The notes under the pieces: model-generated
What the model was told of the DNA's origin: nothing
The model's database searches: none
What the model saw: only the letters and a program-made list of their open reading frames with translations
Origin: Deltaproteobacteria bacterium
GTDB taxonomy: Bacteria > Desulfobacterota_B > Binatia > UBA9968
Reading direction: 5' to 3'
Assembly: GCA_030620935.1 (NCBI GenBank)
Contig: JAUXIP010000006.1
Location: forward strand, 1-21,331
DNA: 21,331 nucleotides
Shown here: piece after piece, positions 6,604 to 15,779 of the stretch
Layout of the letters: every line of letters starts with the position of its first letter
How positions within the stretch are numbered: the first letter of the stretch is position 1
Position numbers and translations under genes: made by a program

Positions 6604-7944
6604 TTACAAATCTTTCAGCCTTACATTGGCCGGTGATTTCTCGACGGCTTCACGAAATTGCCCTAAACTCTCCTTGAGCCTATCCAAGGTTTTTGACTCA
6701 ACGACGGGTATGGAATCTATCCCCTGTTGATCCAACTTGGTCACAACACTCGTAACGGTAAGATCCTCAATGGAGCGAGCCGGATGATAGCCTATCTCTT
6801 CAGAGCCATCGCGGTTGACCTCCGAAAGAATGCTTGCCTGGGTCAGTTCAAATAGTATCTGGTTAACCAGACGGATCGGAATTTCTAATTCGTGCGAAAT
6901 TTCCTCTGCACTGGGAGCGCTTTGACCTTGCTCAAATTTCTTGACGCACAGATGAGCAACGCTTAGAGACAGGAGTCTTTTGTACGAGGAACTGATTTTC
7001 AAACAATCCGGCTCAAATTCGTAAGTTTCCACATTTTGCTCGGCAAAAGAAACTTCTGCGCCAAAAAGCACGATAAGCCAGCTAAGCTGGAGCCAAATTA
7101 AGAACAGGGGCAATGCCGCAAAACTTCCATAGATGGCTCCATAATTAGAAACACCAACTTGGAAAGTAATATAGACCCACTGGACAACTTGATAAAGCGT
7201 CCCGGCGATGACACCTGCCGATAATCCAGATTTAAGTTGAACTTTCCTATTAGGCATAAATACATAAATAAAAGTGAAAACAACCCAAATGACCCCATAG
7301 GGCAATATTTTGAGAGAAAAGATGATCACATCGGCCAAAGGACCTAAAAACGAAAGTTTTTCTACAATCAGCGTAACTTGACTTGTAATCAAAACAGTAA
7401 TGCTGCTCGCCGTTATGACCAGGATCGGACATATCAGCATAATGGACAAATAGTCAGTGAATTTCCGCCCTATATTTCTTGCCTTTTTAACACCCCAAAT
7501 ATCATTAAACGAGCTTTCGATGTGTCCCAGGACCTTGATCACTGACCAAAATAATACCGCAATACCAACACCAGCAATGACACCTCCTTGGGTATTGTCT
7601 AAAAGAGACCGAGCAAAGGCAATGATTCTCCCGAGTACTTCTTCTTGACCTTGAAAATTTTCGATTAGTTCTTTTTCAAGGACTTTTTCAAAGCCAAATC
7701 CCTTGGCAATACCAAAGGCCATAGCTACAACCGGAACAATGGATAGCAAAGAATAAAATGTCAGAGCAGAAGCACGCAACTGACATTTATCTTCAGCGAA
7801 TCCTCGGATGGCCAAAAGTACGATCCTAAGCTGCCTGATCCAAAAGGACTTTTGTTTGGAAAGCTTACTTGACCGAATCCGCCAAATGTCGGTTTTTAAG
7901 AATTGAACGGAGCGAGAAAGTGGATTTGCAAAAGTCTTTTTCAT
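6604..7944 (-). CDS. YihY/BrkB-family inner-membrane protein with C-terminal winged-helix-like tail
   Basis: A 446-aa integral membrane protein of the YihY/virulence factor BrkB family (once misnamed ribonuclease BN). Hydrophobic segments, roughly: 60-82 (TFYSLLSIVPVVAMAFGIA), 130-153, 172-197, 212-235 (ILPYGVIWVVFTFIYVFMP), 243-265 and 274-298 (ALPLFLIWLQLSWLIVLFGAE), i.e. six helices. RASALTFYSLLSIVP and YGSFAALPLFLIWLQLSW are family hallmarks. The C-terminal ~130 residues are soluble, with PSAEEISHELEIPIRLVNQILFEL resembling a winged helix. Transport function is suspected for the family but not settled. The ATG at 7944 is preferred because a small upstream ORF ends in an ATGA overlap with it; a start at 7980 is possible. 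Confidence 0.82.
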   Translation of the reverse strand: MKKTFANPLSRSVQFLKTDIWRIRSSKLSKQKSFWIRQLRIVLLAIRGFAEDKCQLRASALTFYSLLSIVPVVAMAFGIAKGFGFEKVLEKELIENFQGQEEVLGRIIAFARSLLDNTQGGVIAGVGIAVLFWSVIKVLGHIESSFNDIWGVKKARNIGRKFTDYLSIMLICPILVITASSITVLITSQVTLIVEKLSFLGPLADVIIFSLKILPYGVIWVVFTFIYVFMPNRKVQLKSGLSAGVIAGTLYQVVQWVYITFQVGVSNYGAIYGSFAALPLFLIWLQLSWLIVLFGAEVSFAEQNVETYEFEPDCLKISSSYKRLLSLSVAHLCVKKFEQGQSAPSAEEISHELEIPIRLVNQILFELTQASILSEVNRDGSEEIGYHPARSIEDLTVTSVVTKLDQQGIDSIPVVESKTLDRLKESLGQFREAVEKSPANVRLKDL

Positions 7945-8084
7945 TGAATAGTTACCAGCCAAACGGAGGCATTCTCCCATCGCCCGATCATAACTGTCAA
8001 CCCCGATCCGACAGTAGTCGGCCCAAAGAATAGTCTCTGACGAGCATCAGATCGCCGCAGAGAGGTGCTTTGGCTAGGAATCAC
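7941..8084 (-). CDS. Possible 47-aa leader ORF coupled to the YihY/BrkB gene
   Basis: A GTG at 8084 lies 7 bases after a strong GGAGG (GGAGGTGA), and its 47-codon frame ends in a TGA that overlaps the ATG at 7944 (ATGA). The product begins MIPSQSTSLRRSDARQRLFF and has no recognised domain or signal peptide. A strong ribosome site plus exact stop-start overlap suggests the frame is translated and feeds ribosomes to the membrane-protein gene, which lacks its own ribosome site. It may be a true small protein, a leader, or a chance frame. Confidence 0.35.
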   Translation of the reverse strand: MIPSQSTSLRRSDARQRLFFGPTTVGSGLTVMIGRWENASVWLVTIQ

Positions 8085-8190
8085 AAGCTCACCTCCAGTG
8101 TGGTTACAGCGGTACAACCGAAAGGTGGGCTACCGATACTGCCTGCAGTCCGCGATCGCATATGAGCACGTTATTTTTGTCGGATCGGTG

Positions 8191-10671
8191 TCAATATACA
8201 AGGGTGCCGTTCTTGCCGCTCTGATGTGTCCGATACCACAATTGTTTGCCGTCAGTCTCGATGATGATAGCACCGTCTTGGTCGGTGCGAAGAATCTCTG
8301 CCCCGGCTGACCGGTAGCGAGAGATCACCTCTTCCCGCGGAAGGCCAAATGAGTTTCGTCGCCCTACGGACAGTATAGCCAACTTGGGATTAACCGCCGC
8401 GATGAATCCCTTCGTGCTGGAGGTGAGACTACCGTGGCGCGGGACCTTGAGAACCATGCTGGAAAGATCGGTCTTGCTTTGAAGCAGCGCTTTCTCATCT
8501 TTTTTCTCGATATCCCCGGCAAAGAGGAAATGAACCTGGCCGAAACTCAGCCGCACAACCACAGAGGAGTCACTGGTTTTGCCATCCGCTGGGTGTAGGA
8601 CACAAATCCTCACTCGCTCGATCGAGCGGCATGAGTTACGGCCGCTCAAGAAGACTCTCTTCGTCCCGGATCTTCTCACCGCTGCCTCGAGCTCCTGGTA
8701 GCGGCTAGTGCGGCCCTTACTGGGTCCAGACCAAAACTCCGACGGGGCAAACTTCTCCACGATGGTTTTCATTCCACCATAATGGTCTACTCGGGGATGA
8801 GTGACGAGGAGATAATCGACTTTCCGAATCCTCCGCGAACGTAGAAACGGCACCACGATTGATTCTCCGGTGTTGAACTTTCCGGTTGCCGTGCCGCCGG
8901 CATCGATCAGAAGCACCTTGGAGCCGGGGAGTTCCACTACTGCCGCGTCGCCGTGACCGACGGCCAGATGAGTTATTCGTAAATCTGTCCGCATCCACCG
9001 TTCATGCCACCAGTAGATGCTGTTTCCAACGAGTCCGAGAGCAGCTACTCCGAGGAGAAAGCAGAGAGCAACTCTACGGCGAAGGGCGAAAAGAGAAAGG
9101 ATGACGAGATAGCCTATTCCCGCTTCCAACAAATTAGGGAGCGGAACCGTAACACTGGCCAGAGGCAAGGCAGAAAAAACACGCACCATCCCAAGGACCA
9201 GAGAAAGAAGAGGCTCAGCGAGCCAAAGGAATAGAAACGCTACACTTGGCAGGAATAATGAGAGCAACGCGATAATGAGCCCAAGAGGGACAACCAACAA
9301 ACCTACAATCGGAACCATGATCGGATTGCAAACAAAACCGGCCAGAGAAAGATGACCGAAATGATAAGCGATCATCGGCCCGGTACCCATCGTCGCCAGG
9401 ATAGGAACCGCAAGATACAATCCCAATTGACGCAGCCTGGGACGAATCCAGCTCCGCTCCTGAGGCAGATCCTCCCGGCGACTTACCGGCCACCACTCCC
9501 GGATTTTCCTTAATCCCAAAATAATAAAAAGGACCGCCAGAAAAGAGAGCTGGAAAGATATCTCCATCACGGCGCCGGGCCAATAGAGACCGATCATGAG
9601 AGCTGAAATACAAAGACTGTTTAGGACCTCATCTTCACGGTCCAATAAAACCGCGAGCGCATAGACGCCGATCATGATGGCCGCACGCACCGTTGGGAGC
9701 ATGGCCCCTGCGAGCGCGGTGTAGACCAGAACGGCCAGGACGGAAACGAAGGTCGCAATCTTAATGAGATTAAAACGGAGCAGAAGGATAACGCTGAACG
9801 ACCCGACAAAGCGGACCAAAAGGAAAACCACCCCAGCCAGCATGCCGACATGAAGACCGGAGATCGCTAGGAGATGGGCGACTCCGGCGGTGACGAAGCT
9901 CTCACGCATGTTTCGGGAGATTCCTCCTCTGTCTCCTACGACCAAGGCTTTCATTAAAGCGGCCTGCTCCTGCGGCAACTGATGCTCAAAGAAGCCGCGG
10001 ATCTCCCGACGCAGCTTCTCAATCCGGGCCCAGAGGCCGCCGTGCACGCCGGGCAGCCGCTCCACTCCCGCATCATTTTGCAAGAACCCTGTTAAATAAA
10101 TCTCCCTTCGCGCCAGATAGCCCTCATAGTCGAATCCTCCCGGGTTGCCGAAATTCCGCGGCCGACGCACCTTGAGCCGAAGCCGCACGCGATCCCCATA
10201 GCGCCACGCTCTTTGCTCTCTCCTGACGGTGATGCGAATATGACCCTGCTTTTCCTGAGCTCCGTTCGGGAGCCAAACTCTTTCTGTTCTAAAGTACCAG
10301 CGGCTGCGATCGGGAAGTTTTTTCGGTTCGCGATAGAGCACTCCCTCGAGGTAGAGATGAGAAGTTTTGTTTATATCGTAGCGTAGGTGGTCAGGAGCGA
10401 AGGTAGGATGGAGAATCTGGTGGTGCCTAACATACCCCAGAGAAAATGCCACACCAGCAAGAATGACCAGAAGCGCCCAGAGCCTTTTCGCTCGCCAAAA
10501 AAGAAAAGGAATCGGCACAAGAAAAAAGAGCAAAGAGTACAACGAGAAGGCCAACGGTGCGGCGGCCCCGGCCTGGCCAAGGAGAAGGCATAAGGTCGAA
10601 ACAGTCAGCCAAACGGCGGGATGTCTTATCAGTGGTTGCTTCTGCGCGGAAGTGGAATCGTCGGAGCGCAT
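8191..10671 (-). CDS. comEC: DNA-uptake channel ComEC/Rec2
   Basis: An 826-aa protein of the usual ComEC length (about 750-850). ComEC forms the inner-membrane channel that brings single-stranded DNA into the cell during natural transformation. In order: N-terminal membrane helices and DUF4131 region (about 15-190), the Competence domain with MKALVVGDRGG, GVAHLLAISGLHVGMLAG, ALAGAMLPTVRAAIM and about eight helices (about 235-535), then a metallo-beta-lactamase-like domain from about 565. That domain has AVGHGDAAVVELPG (usual DVGQGDA; here AVGHGDA) at about 570 and THPRVDHYGGM at about 620, which keeps HxxxDH, plus PRHGS further on. The MBL domain is thought to degrade the non-transferred strand. 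The ATG at 10671 has no strong ribosome site. No other competence gene is in view. Confidence 0.93.
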   Translation of the reverse strand: MRSDDSTSAQKQPLIRHPAVWLTVSTLCLLLGQAGAAAPLAFSLYSLLFFLVPIPFLFWRAKRLWALLVILAGVAFSLGYVRHHQILHPTFAPDHLRYDINKTSHLYLEGVLYREPKKLPDRSRWYFRTERVWLPNGAQEKQGHIRITVRREQRAWRYGDRVRLRLKVRRPRNFGNPGGFDYEGYLARREIYLTGFLQNDAGVERLPGVHGGLWARIEKLRREIRGFFEHQLPQEQAALMKALVVGDRGGISRNMRESFVTAGVAHLLAISGLHVGMLAGVVFLLVRFVGSFSVILLLRFNLIKIATFVSVLAVLVYTALAGAMLPTVRAAIMIGVYALAVLLDREDEVLNSLCISALMIGLYWPGAVMEISFQLSFLAVLFIILGLRKIREWWPVSRREDLPQERSWIRPRLRQLGLYLAVPILATMGTGPMIAYHFGHLSLAGFVCNPIMVPIVGLLVVPLGLIIALLSLFLPSVAFLFLWLAEPLLSLVLGMVRVFSALPLASVTVPLPNLLEAGIGYLVILSLFALRRRVALCFLLGVAALGLVGNSIYWWHERWMRTDLRITHLAVGHGDAAVVELPGSKVLLIDAGGTATGKFNTGESIVVPFLRSRRIRKVDYLLVTHPRVDHYGGMKTIVEKFAPSEFWSGPSKGRTSRYQELEAAVRRSGTKRVFLSGRNSCRSIERVRICVLHPADGKTSDSSVVVRLSFGQVHFLFAGDIEKKDEKALLQSKTDLSSMVLKVPRHGSLTSSTKGFIAAVNPKLAILSVGRRNSFGLPREEVISRYRSAGAEILRTDQDGAIIIETDGKQLWYRTHQSGKNGTLVY

Positions 10672-10735
10672 CCGTAGGGTTGTGAGACGCCGTTCAAATC
10701 GGCTTAGGTTATTTTCCGAAGACTCTGCAATCTGA

Positions 10736-10855
10736 CGAGGGCCTCTATCCCTTCTTCAAGAAGGACAACTTGCTGTCGAACTCCAGCGTGTGGTGCGGGA
10801 CCGTGTGGTGATAGCACTCAATCGCGGTCTTTCCTTTGAACTGCAAAACCGGCAT
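10736..10855 (-). pseudogene. Remnant of a type III-like site-specific DNA methyltransferase (N-terminus)
   Basis: An ATG at 10855, preceded by an AGGAG site, opens a 36-codon frame: MPVLQFKGKTAIECYHHTVP, then HHTLEFDSKLSFLKKG and a TAG. From memory this is the N-terminus of the Mod/site-specific DNA-methyltransferase family, which reads on as KKGERPSLDGNLIIEGDNL. Here the expected Glu codon is TAG, and the next codons still read Arg-Pro-Ser before similarity is lost. So there is a nonsense change followed by loss of the remaining ~600 or more residues, including the DPPY catalytic motif. The remnant lies upstream of comEC on the same strand. It is non-functional as a methyltransferase. Confidence 0.75.
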
Positions 10856-10927
10856 CTATCGTTACACTCCTGTGAGTTTGGCGGGGAGAATGGGCGTAGG
10901 CTAGACCACTGCTAACTATCCGTCAAG

Positions 10928-10964
10928 CAAAAACAAAAAGGTCCGAACTCTTCCGAGTCGGGCC
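10928..10964 (-). terminator. Rho-independent terminator after the ORF6N pseudogene
   Basis: Read on the minus strand, GGCCCGACTC - GGAA - GAGTTCGGACC forms a 10-pair stem with one bulged base and one G-T pair, followed by TTTTTGTTTTT. It is placed just after the ORF6N gene remnant. Confidence 0.75.
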
Positions 10965-10972
10965 GTCGAATC

Positions 10973-11441
10973 TTAAATTCGGCGGCACCCTATTCTCAAA
11001 ATGACAATAAGGCATGCCTGGCACCGGTCCCCATGCTCAATCCGCTTCTCTAGTTCTGCGAGTTTCCGCGCGACCGCCCTGTGCGTAGCCAATGCCTCGC
11101 GCAGCCTGACGAAGGCTCGAACCACATAAATGCTGGCCTCAATCGCCCTTTGGGAATTCAAAACGGTGGCTAGCATGATCGCACCATATTCCGTAAAGGC
11201 ATTGGGTAAAGAGGGCGGGAATCTGAGCCTTTTTAGGTGGTCACAAACTGTGACCACCTCGTCCTTCTCGGCCTCTCTTAGCTGGAACATGAAATCGATT
11301 TTTGTTGCGCTTCACCGCCTGATTGAGGGCCTTTGTCGACACTCCGTAAAGCTCCGCGAGATCCGCATCCAGCATGACCTTGTGGCCACGGATTAATAGT
11401 ATGGACTGCTCGATTCGCTCGCTTGGAATTAGGCTGGTCAC
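10973..11441 (-). pseudogene. ORF6N (KilA-N-like) domain protein, broken by a frameshift
   Basis: Two adjoining minus-strand frames together make an ORF6N-domain protein (PF10543 type, found in phage and accessory DNA). The first starts with a GTG at 11441 with GAGG 7 bases upstream and gives [20 protein letters not shown], then [20 protein letters not shown] up to RNKNRF. The second frame carries on from an ATG at 11290 with [39 protein letters not shown], and VYVVRAFVRLRE-like sequence. The family normally reads RFPEDFMFQL at the join, so about 11 bases (3 codons plus 2) are missing, which shifts the frame. The C-terminal linker is also shortened, though LRIGCRRI near the end still resembles the family's RRRIGF tail. 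ORF6N is a putative DNA-binding domain; cellular role is unknown. Confidence 0.8.
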
Positions 11442-11814
11442 AAAATTACCTCGATCAAAATTCCGGCCAGGGAGAGCCAGTCGAGACGATGATGCGGAAT
11501 CAAAGCTGTGACCGGATCAGGGCCAGCCGAAGTTGTTTGCGCGTGGAGCCCCACGGCTTTAGCCCACTCCGCCAAAGTAGGTTCGGCTACGAAAGCCGGG
11601 TAGCCGTGGCCCCTTCCACAGCACTTCGTCGGGCACAACCCTCCGAAGCGTATCCTCTTTCGCCAAGGCTTCGAAGGATACCCTCATTCATCCACACCCT
11701 TACGGGCGGAGCTTTCTCCCCTTCGCGGAAGAGGGTAAAATAAGATAAATTTACTAAGAAGGCAATAGAAAAAAACAGATGACACCACGGAATCGGCCGG
11801 CGACATAAAGATGG
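11442..11814. repeat. Intergenic cluster of palindromic repeat-like sequence
   Basis: About 370 bases upstream of the ORF6N remnant and downstream of uvrC. It is dense in inverted segments: CCACGGCT (11551-11558) with AGCCGTGG (11602-11609), overlapping GGCTAC (11585-11590) with GTAGCC (11600-11605), and GTATCCT (11650-11656) with AGGATAC (11675-11681), enclosing TTCGCCAAGGCTTCG. This style resembles dispersed REP-like intergenic repeats. The ORFs that cross it in both directions have no ribosome site or recognisable domain, so I do not call a gene. Confidence 0.5.
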
Positions 11815-13662
11815 TCAGTGCGAGGATGATTTCAGGGAGAGGAGGATTTCCCGGGCGATCTTCTCGTTGATGGTGGGCACTTTCAGAAGGTCATCCAGCG
11901 TCGCCCCTTCAATCTTTTTCACGCTTCCAAAAGCCTTCAACAAGGCCCTCTTGCGCACTCCGCCGATGCCCGGAATGCTGTCTAAAGCAGAGTAGAGCGT
12001 CTGTTTCGTTCTTAATTCCTTGTGGTGGGTAATGGCAAACCGGTGCGCCTCGTCCCGCACCCGCTGAAGGAGGAAGAGGGCATTGGAGTTGCGCCGTAAA
12101 ACAACCGGATTGCTTTGCCCGGGAAGAAAAACCCTTTCCTCGGAGCGCTGAATCTCGCGGCTGCGGGCGGAAGGCTGCACCTTCATCTTCGCCAGCGCAA
12201 CCACATCGACATCTTCAACTTCAAGCTCCCGCATCACGGCAAGAGCCATTCCGAGCTGTCCTTTTCCTCCATCGACCACCACAAGGTCAGGAAGGTCCCC
12301 TTCATCGACTCCTCGCCTAAAGCGGCGCTTGAGGACTTCATGCATCATGGCAAAGTCATCTCCCCCTGATGCGGCATCGACGGTGCGGATGCGGTAGTGA
12401 CGGTAGCGCCTCTTGTCGGACTCTCCGTTAAAAAACGTGACCATCGAGCCTACGGCATGGGCGCCGTGAATATTCGAGATATCGAAGCATTCGATCCTTT
12501 GGGGATAGTGCTTCAAGCGGAGCTTCTCCTGGAGCTCCAGGAGCATTTTTTCCTTTTCCTTTTCTTGATCGTGACGCTCAGAGAAACTCTGACGAGCGTT
12601 TTGTATCGCCATCTCCACCAGTTGGCGCTTGTCTCCTCTTTGTGGAGAAAAAACAGAGATCCGCTGGCCTTTGCGCTCGCCCAAATAGTCCTCCCGCACT
12701 CTTTGGTCTTCCAGCTCCACCGGCAGCAGGATCTCGTCGGGGATAAAGCGGTTTCCCTGATAAAACTGAGTCAGCACGGACTCCAAAATCTCCTCGTCGG
12801 AGAATTCCAAATCCTCCAATGAGTAGGTCTGATTGCTCGTAAGCTTCCCCTCGCGCACAAAAAGCACCTGAACCTCGATGAAACCCCCTTCGCGATAAAG
12901 ACCGAAAATGTCTTGGTCGACTCCCCAGTGAGAAACCATCCGCTGTTTTTCTAAGGTTCTCTCCACCGCCTGGATCTGGTCTCTGATCTTCGCCGCGGCC
13001 TCAAAATCGAGCGCGTCCGCTTTTCTCTGCATCTTACTCCTGAGATCTTCCAAAAGCTCCTGACGTTTTCCTTCGATGAAAAGGATCGCCTGCCTCACCT
13101 GCTCCTGATACTCCTTGGGATCCACTGGCAGCACACAGGGAGCCAGACACCGCTTGATCTGGTATTGGAGACAGGGACGGGCGCGGTTTTTGAAATTGTG
13201 CTCCGTGCAGTTTCTCAGAAGACAGTGTTTCTCGATGATGTCGATGGTTTCGCGTGCGGCAATCGCAGAAGAGAAAGGGCCGAAGTAACGGTTCTCGTCC
13301 TTGATGATCTTGCGCGTCGCGAAGATCCTAGGCCAGGGATGCCGCACCGTGACCTTGATACTGAGGTAGCTCTTGTCGTCTTTGAGACGGATATTGTAGC
13401 GCGGCTTGTATTGCTTGATCAGATTGTTTTCCAGAATCAGGGCCTCTTTTTCGTTCGCCGTCAGCAGTATCTCGACATCGCTTACTCGTCGCATCAAGAA
13501 CTCGATTTGAGAACGACCGTCCCCACCGCAAAAATAGGCCCGTACACGTCCCCTCAGATCTTTGGCCTTGCCGACATAAATAACCTTTCCTCCCTTATCC
13601 CGCATGAGATAGACGCCGGGCCGGGAAGGAAGATTGTCCAGTTTTTCTTCAACAGGAAGCAT
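11815..13662 (-). CDS. uvrC: Excinuclease ABC subunit C
   Basis: A 615-aa UvrC, the nuclease of nucleotide excision repair, which is recruited by UvrB and cuts the damaged strand on both sides. In order: GIY-YIG domain (PGVYLMRDKGGKVIYVGKAK, about 15-34), a Cys-rich segment (about 148-176: CLLRNCTEH... RPCLQYQIKRCLAPC), the UVR motif (ALDFEAAAKIRDQIQAVERTL, about 215-236), the RNase H-like 5' nuclease domain (RIECFDISNIHG, DDFAMMHEVLKRR, LVVVDGGKGQL) and C-terminal tandem helix-hairpin-helix (SIPGIGGVRKRALLKAFGS; LLKVPTINEKIAREIL). Catalytic Asp residues of the RNase H core are present. Full length. The ATG at 13662 has only a weak AGGATG upstream. It lies 86 bases downstream of uvrB on the same strand, presumably one operon. 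Confidence 0.96.
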   Translation of the reverse strand: MLPVEEKLDNLPSRPGVYLMRDKGGKVIYVGKAKDLRGRVRAYFCGGDGRSQIEFLMRRVSDVEILLTANEKEALILENNLIKQYKPRYNIRLKDDKSYLSIKVTVRHPWPRIFATRKIIKDENRYFGPFSSAIAARETIDIIEKHCLLRNCTEHNFKNRARPCLQYQIKRCLAPCVLPVDPKEYQEQVRQAILFIEGKRQELLEDLRSKMQRKADALDFEAAAKIRDQIQAVERTLEKQRMVSHWGVDQDIFGLYREGGFIEVQVLFVREGKLTSNQTYSLEDLEFSDEEILESVLTQFYQGNRFIPDEILLPVELEDQRVREDYLGERKGQRISVFSPQRGDKRQLVEMAIQNARQSFSERHDQEKEKEKMLLELQEKLRLKHYPQRIECFDISNIHGAHAVGSMVTFFNGESDKRRYRHYRIRTVDAASGGDDFAMMHEVLKRRFRRGVDEGDLPDLVVVDGGKGQLGMALAVMRELEVEDVDVVALAKMKVQPSARSREIQRSEERVFLPGQSNPVVLRRNSNALFLLQRVRDEAHRFAITHHKELRTKQTLYSALDSIPGIGGVRKRALLKAFGSVKKIEGATLDDLLKVPTINEKIAREILLSLKSSSH

Positions 13663-13748
13663 GAGTCATCCTGATCTATAAGGCACAGGTCCACTGCCCT
13701 CGCCCAGAAGGCCTCGTTGCTGAGATCGATGCATCATCCGAGCTATAG

Positions 13749-15779
13749 CTAGTCCCCACGTGCGACCAATGGATCTCGCAGTCCAATCTCCCGCTCTTCA
13801 AGTTCCCGTATTCGGTCGCGCAGCTCCGCGGCCTTTTCAAACTCCAGATCGCTCGCCGCTCGCTTCATCTCTTTTTTCAGTCGCTCGATCACACGGGGAA
13901 TCTCGGCGGGCGCGTACCCCTCCGCCTGATCCGCGACGACAGGCACGGTAACGTAGTCGGCCTCGTACATCTGAACCAGTGGACCACTGATTGACTTCAC
14001 GACGGTTTGAGGCGTGATCCCATGCTTTTTATTGAACGCCGTCTGGAGACGCCGCCGTCGGTTCGTTTCATCTATAGCTTGCTTCATCGACTGGGTGATC
14101 GTGTCCGCATACAGGATCACCGTTCCGTTAATATTTCGTGATGCTCTGCCGATGGTTTGGATCAGAGAGCGTGCCGAACGAAGGAAGCCCTCCTTATCCG
14201 CATCCAAGATCCCAACCAGAGAAACCTCCGGCAAATCCAGCCCTTCGCGCAGAAGATTGATCCCGACCAGGACATCGAAAGTTCCTCTTCTAAGCTCCCT
14301 GATAATCTCGACGCGCTCAATGGTCTCAATATCGGAGTGGAGATAACGAACTTTGACATTCAAATCCTGGTAATAGTCCGTAAGATCCTCGGCCATCCGC
14401 TTGGTCAGCGTTGTCACCAGGACTCTTTCTTTTTGTTCCGTTCTCTTCCTGATCTCCTCCAAAAGATCATCCACCTGGGTGCGCGCCGCGCGTACCAGCA
14501 CTTCCGGATCCGTGAGTCCGGTCGGACGGATAACCTGCTCGACAATGACTCCGCTGCTTTTTTGTATCTCATACTGTGCCGGCGTTGCCGAGACATAGAT
14601 CCCCTGACTCACAGAGGCCTCGAACTCTTCAAAGTTTAGAGGCCGATTGTCCAGTGCCGAGGGAAGGCGAAAGCCATACTCGACCAAAGTCCCCTTGCGC
14701 GACCGGTCTCCCCGGTACATCCCGCCGATCTGCGGGACAGTCACGTGGCTCTCGTCGATAAAAAGAAGAAAATCGTCGGGGAAATAGCTGAGCAACGTCG
14801 GCGGAGGCTCGCCTGGCTTTCTTCCTGTAAGATGGCGCGAGTAATTTTCGATTCCGGGACAAAATCCCATTTCCTCCAGAAGCTCCAGATCGTAGAGGGT
14901 TCTTTGCTCCAATCGTTGGGCTTCAAGGAGCTTATTTTGGGCTCTCAGTTCCTCAAGTCGTTCTTTAAGTTCTAAGCGTATTTCCTTGACAGCACTTTTC
15001 ATTCTACCTTCACCCGTCACGTAATGACTGGCGGGATAGATGGCTGATTTATCTACGCGCCGCTGCACCTTCCCACGGATGGGATCTATCTCGAAAAGCT
15101 TCTCCACTCGCTCATCGAAGAACTCGATTCGCAAGGCCGAGATATCCTCATAGGCCGGAAAGACCTCCACGATGTCTCCCCTGACGCGAAATGTCCCGCG
15201 ATGAAAATCGTAATCGCTTCTTTGGTACTGAATATCTACGAGTTTTCTGAGCATCCGATCCCTTTCGATCTCCATTCCTTCCTCGAGGTAGACCATCAAG
15301 TCGAAATAGGCCTCCGGCGAGCCCAAACCGTAAATACAAGAAACACTGGCTACGATCACCACGTCCTGCCGCTCCAATAACGCCTTGGTAGCGGAGTGGC
15401 GAAGTTTATCGATCTCGTCATTGATCGACGCGTCTTTCTCGATGAAGGTATCCGTCGATGGGAGGTACGCCTCCGGCTGGTAGTAATCATAGTAGCTGAC
15501 AAAGTACCGAACGGCGTTGAAAGGAAACATCTCCTTAAACTCGTTATAGAGTTGAGCTGCGAGAGTCTTGTTCGGCGCCATCACTAAGGTGGGCTTATTA
15601 ATCCGCGCGATGACATTGGCCATCGTAAAGGTCTTTCCTGAGCCGGTCACGCCCAAAAGGACTTGATACTTTCTCCCTCCCTCAACCCCCTTGACCAATG
15701 TTTCGATGGCCTGAGGCTGGTCCCCCTGCGGCTTAAATTCGGAGACCAACTGAAACCGGCCTTCTCTTCTGTGGCGCAT
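13749..15779 (-). CDS. uvrB: Excinuclease ABC subunit B
   Basis: A 676-aa UvrB, the ATP-dependent damage-verifying helicase of nucleotide excision repair. It receives DNA from UvrA and recruits UvrC. Seen: [11 protein letters not shown] (about 15-25), Walker A GVTGSGKT (43-50), beta-hairpin region [20 protein letters not shown] (about 92-111), DESH (helicase motif II), the [10 protein letters not shown] block, [21 protein letters not shown] (motif VI) and a C-terminal UVR motif [17 protein letters not shown], the UvrC contact site. The ATG at 15779 gives the usual short N-terminus. A TTG at 15815 would add 12 untypical residues. No ribosome site is obvious, and I see no LexA-type operator upstream. 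uvrC follows. Confidence 0.96.
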   Translation of the reverse strand: MRHRREGRFQLVSEFKPQGDQPQAIETLVKGVEGGRKYQVLLGVTGSGKTFTMANVIARINKPTLVMAPNKTLAAQLYNEFKEMFPFNAVRYFVSYYDYYQPEAYLPSTDTFIEKDASINDEIDKLRHSATKALLERQDVVIVASVSCIYGLGSPEAYFDLMVYLEEGMEIERDRMLRKLVDIQYQRSDYDFHRGTFRVRGDIVEVFPAYEDISALRIEFFDERVEKLFEIDPIRGKVQRRVDKSAIYPASHYVTGEGRMKSAVKEIRLELKERLEELRAQNKLLEAQRLEQRTLYDLELLEEMGFCPGIENYSRHLTGRKPGEPPPTLLSYFPDDFLLFIDESHVTVPQIGGMYRGDRSRKGTLVEYGFRLPSALDNRPLNFEEFEASVSQGIYVSATPAQYEIQKSSGVIVEQVIRPTGLTDPEVLVRAARTQVDDLLEEIRKRTEQKERVLVTTLTKRMAEDLTDYYQDLNVKVRYLHSDIETIERVEIIRELRRGTFDVLVGINLLREGLDLPEVSLVGILDADKEGFLRSARSLIQTIGRASRNINGTVILYADTITQSMKQAIDETNRRRRLQTAFNKKHGITPQTVVKSISGPLVQMYEADYVTVPVVADQAEGYAPAEIPRVIERLKKEMKRAASDLEFEKAAELRDRIRELEEREIGLRDPLVARGD

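Noticed and set aside
8065..8310. Plus-strand 81-aa ORF at the end of comEC
   Set aside because: Overlaps the comEC C-terminus, lacks a ribosome site and has no recognisable motif.
10685..10705. tRNA T-arm (GCCG-TTCAAAT-CGGC)
   Set aside because: Only four pairs, no matching acceptor, D or anticodon arms, and the position is directly upstream of comEC.
11438..11743. ORFs across the uvrC-ORF6N gap on both strands
   Set aside because: They run through palindromic repeat-like DNA and have no ribosome site or recognisable domain.
12115..13674. Several plus-strand ORFs within uvrC
   Set aside because: Antisense shadows of a conserved, full-length uvrC.
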